A DNA stretch of 43,863 bases from Lampropedia cohaerens. Lineage in GTDB: Bacteria > Pseudomonadota > Gammaproteobacteria > Burkholderiales > Burkholderiaceae_C. The notes under the pieces are model-generated. The model had not been told where the DNA came from and did no database searches. It was given only the letters and a program-made list of their open reading frames with translations. This document shows, piece after piece, positions 37,336 to 43,863 of the stretch (its first letter is position 1; each line of letters starts with the position of its first letter). Both the position numbers and the translations under genes were made by a program. The stretch spans positions 1 to 43,863 of the forward strand of contig NZ_LBNQ01000011.1 in assembly GCF_001005215.1 (NCBI RefSeq), written 5' to 3'.

Positions 37336-40300
37336 TCACGCATCGGCCATGGTCAGCGCGGCCTCCATGTCTACTGCAACGATGCGTGAGACGCCCCGCT
37401 CCTGCATTGTCACGCCGATAAGCTGTTCGGCCATTTCCATGGCAATCTTGTTGTGACTGATATAGAGGAACTGCGTGTGGGCGCTCATGCGCTTGACCAG
37501 CCTCGCGTAGCGCTCGGTGTTGGCATCATCCAGCGGAGCATCCACTTCGTCGAGCAGGCAGAATGGCGCCGGGTTGAGCTGGAAGATGGCAAACACCAGC
37601 GCGATCGCTGTCAGCGCCTTCTCGCCGCCCGAGAGCAGGTGGATGGTCTGGTTGCGTTTGCCCGGTGGCTGCGCCATGACCTGCACGCCGGCGTCAAGGA
37701 TCTCGTCGCCGGTCATGATGAGCCTGGCCTGGCCACCACCGAACAGCTCCGGGAACATCTCGCCGAAGTGGCGATTGACGGTGTCGAAGGTCGCTTGTAG
37801 CAGTTCGCGCGTTTCCGCGTCGATGGTGCGGATGGCTTCTTCCAACGTGGCCATGGCTTCGCGCAGGTCGGTGGCCTGCGCGTCCAGGTAGGTCTTGCGC
37901 TCGTTGGCTTCGCTGAGCTCTTGTAGTGCGGCGAGGTTGACGGGGCCGAGCGCCTCCATCTGGCGCTGCATGCGCTCGATTTCCGTTTGCAGCCCGTCCA
38001 GGCGCACGCCGCTTTGCGCGATGCTGGCTCGCACGGCATCCTTGTCGGCCTCGGCCTGAAGCAACTGGTCCTCGAACTGCTGCCAGGCCAGCTGCGCGGC
38101 CTGCTCCTTCAGGCGCAGCTCGGTGATGCGCTGGCGCAGCGGCTCCTGCGCGCGCTCTTTTTGCATGCGCGCCTCGTCGGCCGCACGCAGTTGACGGCCC
38201 ATTTCGTCGTAGTGCTGGCGCGCCGTGTGCAAGGCTTCCTCGCGTGCGGCCTTGATGGCTTGCGCCTGCTCCAGTCCTTCCATGGCGTCGGTTTCTGCAA
38301 AGCGCGCCAGCTCGGTCTGCGCATCGGTGAGCTGATGGCGCAGCGCCTGCAGTTGCTCGTCGGCAGTGCTGAGGTTGCGCTGCAACTCCTGGCGGCGGCT
38401 CTGAATGCTTTGTTGGCCGAACTGGGCTTGCTGCAGCTCGCGTTCAAGCGCGCGTAGCTGCTCGCGCGCATCGGCAAGTGACTGCTCGGCCGCTTCGACG
38501 GCATCATCCAGTCCCATTTGTTGCGACTGCAGCTCGGCCAGCTGGGCGTCCAGCTCCTCGAAGCGCGCCTCGGCATCGATGCTGCGGGTCTGCAATTCTT
38601 CCAGTGCTTGCAGCAATTCTTCGCGATCACTTTCCAGCCGGGCGTTGGCCGCGCGCATTTGTGCCGCTTCCTGCTCCAGGCGCATCACCTCGACATGCAG
38701 CTGGTGCGCGTGTTTTTGCGCCGCATCGGCGCTACCGCGCTGGTCCTGCAAGGATTTGCTGGCATGCTGATAGGCTTCCTGCGCCTGCGCCAGTGCGGCT
38801 CTGGCCTGCTGCACCACTGCGTCCTGCTTCGTACATTCGGCCTGCAGCGCCTCGATTTCCTGCGCGCGTGCCAGCAGCCCGGCCTGTTCGCTGTCCTCGG
38901 CGTAGAAACCCAGGCTGTGTCGGGTGACGGTGTGACCTTGTGCCAGCAGGATTTGCTCGCCCGGTTGCAGCTGCGCGCGCGCAGCGAGTGCGTCGTCGAG
39001 GTGGCCGGCACTGTAGCAACCATGCAGCCAGTCCGCGATGACGCTGTGCAATGCGGGATCGTCGGTGCGCACCTTGCTGGCCAGCGCTGGCAGCGTCAGT
39101 GCTGGATTGCGGTGGGCTTCGGCGGTGTCCTCGTTGGCATCACTAGCCGCATAGAACACCAGTTTGGTGGGCGGGCGGCGTTCGGCCGAGGCAAAGCCGC
39201 GCACGCTGTCCAGCCGGGAGACGGGCAGGGCGGCCATGCGTTCACGTAGCGCGGATTCGACGGCCTGTTCCCAGCCCGCGTCGACGTGCAGCTGTTTCCA
39301 GAGCTGCTCAAAGCCGGCCATGCCCTGGCTTTCCAGCCACGGTGCCAGCTTGCCATCGGCCTGGACTTTCTCCTGCAGCGCACGCAGGGCCTGCAGGCGC
39401 GCTTCCAGGCTGGCGAGCTTGCCGGCGCTGGTCTGCAGGCCATCCTGTGCGGCCCGGCGCGCATCGTCCAGCTGCGGAACCTGTACTTCCAGCTCCAGCA
39501 GCGCTGCTTGGGCCACTTCCGCCTCTTCGCGGGCAAGCTCCAGCGCCTGCTGCTGCGCGGCCAGCTGCGTTTCGTCGATCTGCGCCAGGCCCTTGCGCTC
39601 CTGCTCGATGCGCTCCAGGCGGGCCTGCAGTTGCTGGCGCCGCTCGGCCACGCCGCGCTGCTCGGCGGCCAGGACCTGCAGCTGCTGCTGCACCTGTTGC
39701 ACCTGCAGGCGCAGCTGCTCGGCCTGGGCGCGTGCATCACGCACGGCCTGCTCCAGCGTGGGCAGCTGTGCGCTCTGCTCCTCAAGCTGGGCTGCAAGGA
39801 TTTCACTGCGCTCCAGTGCAGTGGCATCGTCGCCTTCCAGGGCTTGCAGACCCTCTGCGGACTGGCTGGAGGTGCTTTCCCATTGCGTGATCTGTTGCGT
39901 CAGCTGTGCAATGCGTTGCTCGGCACGTTGCTTGCCTTCGAGGACGAATCGGATTTCTGCCTCGAGCTTGCCGACCTCTGCAGAGGCTTCGTACAGGGCG
40001 CCCTGCGCTTGGTTGACCTGCTCGCCTGCGGCGTAGTGCAGCTCGCGAATTTCTTCCAGCTGCGCGGTGGCCGCTTCGATATCTCCGGCATGGGCCTGCA
40101 GCGCTTGCACGGCCTGCTGGCCGGCGCTTTGCGCATCGGCCAGTTCCCGCTCGGCCTTGTCCTGCCGCAGCAGCCAGAGCTGCTGCTGCGCGAGCGTGAT
40201 GCGGTCCTGCAGCGCGGTGTATTGCGCGGCGACTTCCGCCTGACGTTCGAGCTTGCCCAGATTGCCGCTGAGCTCGCGCAGAATGTCTTCGATGCGCGTG

Positions 40301-40872
40301 AGATTCTCACGGGTGTCGCGCAGGCGTGCCTCGGTTTCCTTGCGGCGCTCCTTGTATTTGGATACGCCGGCAGCCTCTTCGAGAAACAGGCGGAGCTCTT
40401 CGGGCTTGGACTCGATGATGCGGCTGATCGTGCCCTGACCAATGATGGCGTAGGCACGCGGCCCCAGCCCCGTGCCGAGGAAGACGTCCTGCACGTCCTT
40501 GCGACGCACCTGCTGGCCATTGATGTAATAGCTGCTGCTGCCTTCTCGCGTGAGGACGCGCTTGACCGCGATCTCGCTGTACTGGTTCCACTGCCCGCCA
40601 GCGCGGTGGCTGCTGTTGTCGAACACCAGTTCGACGCTGCAGCGGCTCGCAGCCTTTCTCTGGTTGGTGCCAGAGAAGATCACGTCCTGCATGGATTCGC
40701 CGCGCAGCTCGCTGGCCTTGGATTCGCCCAGCACCCAGCGCACGGCGTCCATGATGTTGGACTTGCCGCAGCCATTCGGCCCCACGACCCCGACCATCTG
40801 CCCGGGCAGCAGGAAGTTCGTGGGCTCGGCGAAGGACTTGAAGCCAGCGAGTTTGATGGAGTTCAGTCGCAC
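37336..40872 (-). CDS. smc: chromosome partition protein SMC
   Basis: The 1178-residue SMC ATPase works with ScpA/ScpB to compact and segregate the chromosome. Walker A is GPNGCGKSN (residues 31-38), the signature is LLSGGEKALT (from 1079) and Walker B is FCLLDEVDAPLDDAN (about 1105-1118). Two long Gln/Ala/Glu-rich coiled coils flank a hinge (about residues 500-690, with RLDSVRGFASAERRP and GYCL-like region). Length is standard. The conserved start MRLNSIKLAGFKSF corresponds to a GTG at 40872; the open frame further upstream is unrelated. Ribosome binding site is weak. The hypothetical poly-Gly protein follows in the same direction. Confidence 0.97.
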   Translation of the reverse strand: MRLNSIKLAGFKSFAEPTNFLLPGQMVGVVGPNGCGKSNIMDAVRWVLGESKASELRGESMQDVIFSGTNQRKAASRCSVELVFDNSSHRAGGQWNQYSEIAVKRVLTREGSSSYYINGQQVRRKDVQDVFLGTGLGPRAYAIIGQGTISRIIESKPEELRLFLEEAAGVSKYKERRKETEARLRDTRENLTRIEDILRELSGNLGKLERQAEVAAQYTALQDRITLAQQQLWLLRQDKAERELADAQSAGQQAVQALQAHAGDIEAATAQLEEIRELHYAAGEQVNQAQGALYEASAEVGKLEAEIRFVLEGKQRAEQRIAQLTQQITQWESTSSQSAEGLQALEGDDATALERSEILAAQLEEQSAQLPTLEQAVRDARAQAEQLRLQVQQVQQQLQVLAAEQRGVAERRQQLQARLERIEQERKGLAQIDETQLAAQQQALELAREEAEVAQAALLELEVQVPQLDDARRAAQDGLQTSAGKLASLEARLQALRALQEKVQADGKLAPWLESQGMAGFEQLWKQLHVDAGWEQAVESALRERMAALPVSRLDSVRGFASAERRPPTKLVFYAASDANEDTAEAHRNPALTLPALASKVRTDDPALHSVIADWLHGCYSAGHLDDALAARAQLQPGEQILLAQGHTVTRHSLGFYAEDSEQAGLLARAQEIEALQAECTKQDAVVQQARAALAQAQEAYQHASKSLQDQRGSADAAQKHAHQLHVEVMRLEQEAAQMRAANARLESDREELLQALEELQTRSIDAEARFEELDAQLAELQSQQMGLDDAVEAAEQSLADAREQLRALERELQQAQFGQQSIQSRRQELQRNLSTADEQLQALRHQLTDAQTELARFAETDAMEGLEQAQAIKAAREEALHTARQHYDEMGRQLRAADEARMQKERAQEPLRQRITELRLKEQAAQLAWQQFEDQLLQAEADKDAVRASIAQSGVRLDGLQTEIERMQRQMEALGPVNLAALQELSEANERKTYLDAQATDLREAMATLEEAIRTIDAETRELLQATFDTVNRHFGEMFPELFGGGQARLIMTGDEILDAGVQVMAQPPGKRNQTIHLLSGGEKALTAIALVFAIFQLNPAPFCLLDEVDAPLDDANTERYARLVKRMSAHTQFLYISHNKIAMEMAEQLIGVTMQERGVSRIVAVDMEAALTMADA

Positions 40873-41010
40873 AAGATGGAATGCAGCGCAGAAGGGGAAA
40901 GCGCCTGCAAAGGCCGGCGCAAAACCGGCTATGGTAAGGGAAAAGCTTTGGTATTCGGCCACGCGGCATTGACCGGGGCCGTTGCACCCGGCTGGCCGCA
41001 TCGGAATGGC

Positions 41011-41088
41011 TGCATATGCAGTTGCGCAGCGCAACATGCCATAAAGTGCGGCGATACTGGTGAAGGCGTTCATTGAATGCCATTCAAT
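41011..41088. promoter_or_regulatory. three perfect palindromes in the smc divergent promoter region
   Basis: TGCATATGCA (41011-41020), GTTGCGCAGCGCAAC (41021-41035, one-base centre) and ATTGAATGCCATTCAAT (41072-41088, one-base centre) are each perfectly symmetrical. They lie within 78 bases of the 340-base gap between smc and the phosphatase-fold gene. They are candidate operators for dimeric regulators. Confidence 0.5.
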
Positions 41089-41212
41089 ACGGCCTGACGC
41101 AAGTGTGCTGCTGCGCTACCGTGCCTGCGGCTAGGTGTTCAGCATCCGGTCAGGCCGGCCTCAGTGGCATTCGTGGCACTCCTCGCGCAAGCCTCACCTC
41201 TGGAGCATATGC

Positions 41213-42338
41213 ATGACGTTGATTCTTTATGCGGTGTCGGCCCTGCTGGTGCTGTTGACAGTGCTTCCCTTGTCCCTTGTCCCGTGCCAGGGTATGGTGG
41301 GTGCGTGTCTGGGATTTCCCGCGGGCGCAGTTGGCGGTGTTGCTGGCGGCCGTGCTGGTCTTGCAGGTATTGCTGCTGGATCGCGGTCATCCGGCCAACT
41401 GGGGTGTCATGGCCGCGACGCTGGCGGCGCTGGTTTACCAGCTTTGCTGGATCCTGCCCTATACCCGGCTTTGGCGACCGGAAGTGCGCCGCGCAGCGCA
41501 AGAGAATAAGGCCGGGCCGCGGCTGCGCATGCTGACCGCGAATGTCCTGACGCCCAATCGCAACGCAGCGGCGCTGCTCGCACTGGTGCGCGAGCAGCGG
41601 CCCGACATTCTGGTCACGCTCGAAAGTGATGCCTGGTGGCAGCAGCAGCTGGAGCCGCTGGAGCGCGAGTATCCCTATCGCGTGGTCTGTCCACTGGACA
41701 ATCTTTACGACATGCACGTCTATTCGCGCCTGCCGTTGCATGGCGCGGAGGTGAAGTTTCTGGTCGAGCAGGACGTACCATCTGTGCACGCCAGCGTCCT
41801 GTTGCAGGAAGAGGGGAATGGCCAACCGCAGGTACGGGTGCGCATGCATTTTCTGCATCCTGCGCCGCCGAGCCCCGCCGAGAACGAGGCATCGACCGAG
41901 CGCGATGTCGAGCTGATTCTGGTCGCCAAGAGCTTGGAGAAGGAGCGGGGGCCTGTTGTGGTGACAGGCGATCTCAACGACGTGGCATGGTCGCCGACGA
42001 CACGATTGTTTCGCAAGCTCAGTGGGCTGCTCGACCCCCGCGTGGGCCGTGGCATGATCAACAGTTTCCATGCCAGCTACTGGTTTGCACGCTGGCCGCT
42101 GGACCACTTCTTTCACAGTGATCACTTCGAACTGGTGCAGATTTGCCGGCTGCCAAACATTGGCTCCGACCATTTTCCAGTCCTGATCGAGCTTCAGTAC
42201 CATCCGGCCAATCGTGACCTGCAAATCGGATTGCAGGCCAATGCGCATGACCGGCGTGATGTGGCCGAGGTGCTGAAGCTGGCCCCGCCGGGCGCCCCGA
42301 ATCCGCAGGTCCCGGCACCGCCAACGAGTGCCCGCTGA
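41213..42338 (+). CDS. endonuclease/exonuclease/phosphatase-fold membrane protein, frameshifted
   Basis: The protein has the Mg-dependent EEP catalytic fold: MLTANVL, TLESDAWW, VVVTGDLNDVAWSPTTR and GSDHFPVLIEL. Members cleave phosphodiester or phosphomonoester bonds; this one's substrate is unknown. The natural start is ATG at 41213 with GGAG eight bases ahead, giving the first membrane helix MTLILYAVSALLVLLTVLPL. At 41270-41283 a tandem TTGTCCC pair shifts the frame. Removing one copy fuses this N-terminus in frame to SRARVWWVRVWDFP and the rest (a second and third membrane segment, then the catalytic domain). As sequenced, the body could be made only by starting inside, for example at TTG 41277. 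It is either a broken gene, an assembly error, or a slippage switch. Confidence 0.85.
41270..41283. repeat. 7-bp tandem duplication TTGTCCC causing a frameshift
   Basis: Two exact adjacent copies, 41270-41276 and 41277-41283, lie inside the phosphatase-fold gene at codon 20. Seven bases are not a multiple of three, so one extra copy breaks the frame and its loss restores it. Confidence 0.92.
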
Positions 42339-42387
42339 CCTGCGCGAATGCGTTCACAATGGCCGTGTTTTTTCACAAAATCCTCTG

Positions 42388-43323
42388 ATGACCAGCCACG
42401 CGCAATCTGCCCCGCCAAGTGTGCCGATGCATGCCCGCAAACCCAGGCTGGGTTTGGCCCTTGGAAGCGGATCCGCGCGGGGCTGGAGCCACATCGGCGT
42501 CGTCCGGACCCTGCAGCAGGCCGGCTTTACCCCTGACATCGTTTGCGGAACATCAATCGGGGCGCTGGTTGGCGCAATTCACGCGGCAGGCCAGCTGGAT
42601 TGGCTAGAGAAATGGGTGCGCAAGCTGGACTGGCAGGGTATCCTGGCGCTCATGGACTTTGGAGTGTCCGGCGGACTGCTGCACGGGCGCAAACTCATGC
42701 GGTTCTTTGAACAGCACATGCACAACCACGCAATGGAGCAACTGCCCCTGCCTTTCGCATGTGTTGCCACCGAACTCGACAGCGGCCGGGAAGTGTGGTT
42801 GCAGCAGGGGTCCGTGATCGAGGCCGTACGTGCCTCCATTGCGCTGCCGGGCCTGTTCACGCCTGCACGCATCGGGCATCAGGTACTCGTCGATGGCGGC
42901 TTGGTAAATCCTGTTCCCGTCTCCCTCTGCCGGGCCATGGGGGCTGAGGTGGTGGTGGCCGTGGATCTGAACTGGGACCTGATCGGTCGCCGCGCCCGTG
43001 CGGAATCTCCGGTTCACGCCAAGGCATCTGCCCAGGCATCAGGCTGGCTGGGCCATTTCTTCAGTGCCAAAGACGCGGAGACGGCTGCCGCAAACGCGCG
43101 TTCGCAACGCTCCATGCTCGGGGTCCTTGTAACCAGCCTCAACATCATGCAGGTGCGAATTACGCAAAGCAGGCTTGCTGGTGAACCTGCCGATGTGCTG
43201 ATCAGGCCACGCCTGTCCGACATCGGGGCCATGGACTTCGACAAAGCAGCGCTGGCCATTCGTCAGGGCGAGGCAGCGGCGCGGCTGATGCTTCCGCAAT
43301 TGGCGGACGCCATGGCAGCTTAG
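42388..43323 (+). CDS. rssA: RssA-like patatin-family phospholipase
   Basis: The 311-residue patatin-like serine hydrolase has the oxyanion-hole motif GSGSARGWSHIG (about residues 30-41), the nucleophile elbow GTSIGA (Ser in GXSXG, near residue 58) and the dyad Asp in VDGG (near 170). It is closest by eye to E. coli RssA and the bacterial NTE group. ATG at 42388 is used; a later in-frame ATG at 42427 is possible, since the first 13 residues are not conserved. It starts 49 bases after the phosphatase-fold gene in the same direction, so the two may share a transcript. The physiological lipid substrate is not known. Confidence 0.92.
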   Translation: MTSHAQSAPPSVPMHARKPRLGLALGSGSARGWSHIGVVRTLQQAGFTPDIVCGTSIGALVGAIHAAGQLDWLEKWVRKLDWQGILALMDFGVSGGLLHGRKLMRFFEQHMHNHAMEQLPLPFACVATELDSGREVWLQQGSVIEAVRASIALPGLFTPARIGHQVLVDGGLVNPVPVSLCRAMGAEVVVAVDLNWDLIGRRARAESPVHAKASAQASGWLGHFFSAKDAETAAANARSQRSMLGVLVTSLNIMQVRITQSRLAGEPADVLIRPRLSDIGAMDFDKAALAIRQGEAAARLMLPQLADAMAA

Positions 43324-43400
43324 CTTGCGGGCACGGGAGTGTTGCGAAGATCCAGCAAATTTTTCCCCCTAATGAGCGTCCAAGTGGGTTGAGTTGGTGC

Positions 43401-43406
43401 TATAGT
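43401..43406 (+). promoter_or_regulatory. rRNA operon upstream promoter-like module 1
   Basis: GGTGCTATAGT has the same TGCTATAGT core as the two modules downstream, followed by CACGCCCTC. No clear -35 lies at the right distance. Confidence 0.5.
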
Positions 43407-43515
43407 CACGCCCTCTCGACGCCTGAGGCCAGATGAACTGGTTTGGGTGTTGAGGGGACGGCTTGGAGAGGAAGCTGCTGACGGAGAGGGAAGTTAGCGG
43501 TGGGAATCAAAAAGC

Positions 43516-43541
43516 TGTGCTATAGTAGAGGGCTTCGCTGC
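43516..43541 (+). promoter_or_regulatory. rRNA operon promoter-like module 2
   Basis: TATAGT at 43521-43526 sits in a 25-base block (43517-43541) that is repeated exactly at 43642-43666. The -35 side is degenerate, so this may be a weak promoter or a relic of duplication. Confidence 0.55.
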
Positions 43542-43624
43542 TGAGGCGGCTGGTTGGGGGTTTAGGGCTTCTGGCTGGTGAGCTGAAGAGGTGGTGAGGT
43601 TAGAAAAAGTTTTCGAAAGTTTGT

Positions 43625-43666
43625 TTGACTGAAGAAAACATTGTGCTATAGTAGAGGGCTTCGCTG
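43625..43666 (+). promoter_or_regulatory. rRNA operon promoter (module 3)
   Basis: TTGACT (43625-43630) and TATAGT (43647-43652) are 16 bases apart. An A/T-rich UP-like stretch lies ahead and GAGGGC just after. It is the best formed of the three modules and the most likely main rRNA promoter. Confidence 0.75.
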
Positions 43667-43694
43667 ATCGCGGCGAATGCTTGGTAAGAGACGG

Positions 43695-43863
43695 TTCATT
43701 AACAAATTACAGCCGATAAGCGTGGGCGTTTGGACAGAGGCTTTGCTTGCAAAGAGAGTGCTTTGGGTGTGCGAATAGCGTGCTTGGGGTGCTGCGAAGG
43801 CAGAGATGCCAAACGCTCATGCAAACAGAAGAAGAAGTGTGTAGGCCGAGAAGAGGTTGAGAG
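43695..43863 (+). other. 16S rRNA precursor leader with boxA-like antitermination site
   Basis: TTCATTAACAAATTACAGCC followed by GATAAGCGTGGGCGTTT is the standard Burkholderiales text of the rRNA leader; TTAACAA is the boxA-like core (43699-43705). GCGTTTGG (43726-43733) can pair with CCAAACGC (43809-43816) to close a large leader loop. The mature 16S gene is not reached before the window ends. Confidence 0.8.

Noticed and set aside
39286-41076. A 596-residue open frame on the plus strand
   Set aside because: It is antisense to the SMC coiled coil and rich in Leu/Gln/Arg as the mirror of that repeat-like sequence; no domain is recognisable.

Overview
This GC-rich window reads as chromosomal DNA of a betaproteobacterium in the order Burkholderiales, most likely in or near Alcaligenaceae/Comamonadaceae. 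The indications are the thrS-infC-rpmI-rplT-pheS-pheT-ihfA-merR block followed by tRNA-Pro, an HrcA with the betaproteobacterial sequence type, a RisA/RisS-like (OmpR/EnvZ) pair, and an rRNA leader with the order's usual text. The species cannot be fixed from the sequence alone. Most genes lie on the minus strand.

Layout. 1-483: the 3' part of an IS5-family insertion sequence. 544-7916 (minus): an unusually long GltB-type glutamate synthase followed by a CysJ-type diflavin reductase, with no gltD beside them. 8317-9590 (plus): hrcA, then a CAU-anticodon tRNA with a strong terminator. 9633-15451 (minus): an ABC importer of the spermidine/putrescine type (ATPase, binding protein, two permeases), a GntR/FadR-type regulator and an Asp/Glu/hydantoin racemase-like protein, probably one operon. 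15807-20640 (minus): a ProVWX glycine-betaine importer with two tandem ProX binding proteins. 21333-24572 (plus): a HisJ-Q-M-P type basic amino acid importer. 24857-27247 (minus): an OmpR/EnvZ-type two-component system with apparent OmpR-like boxes upstream. 27389-27427: a short response-regulator-like remnant. 27611-27944 (minus): tRNA-Asp, tRNA-Glu and tRNA-Pro with promoter and terminator.

27969-36175 (minus) is the conserved translation block: ThrRS, IF3 (apparently starting at a rare AUA codon), L35, L20, both PheRS subunits, IHF-alpha and a MerR-family regulator, with several candidate terminator or attenuator hairpins between genes. 36545-40872 (minus) holds smc and a downstream membrane-anchored protein of unknown function with a poly-glycine tail. 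41213-43323 (plus) holds an endonuclease/exonuclease/phosphatase-fold protein whose reading frame is broken by a 7-bp tandem duplication, and a RssA-like patatin phospholipase. The last 480 bases are the promoter and leader region of an rRNA operon: three promoter-like modules and a boxA-like site. The 16S gene itself lies beyond the window.

The window is mainly housekeeping genes plus three importers for compatible solutes and nitrogenous compounds. I see no CRISPR array, prophage or defence island. The observations most worth following up are the 7-bp duplication in the phosphatase-fold gene, the long GltB paired with a diflavin reductase, the row of perfect palindromes between smc and that gene, and the candidate autoregulatory sites of the two-component system.
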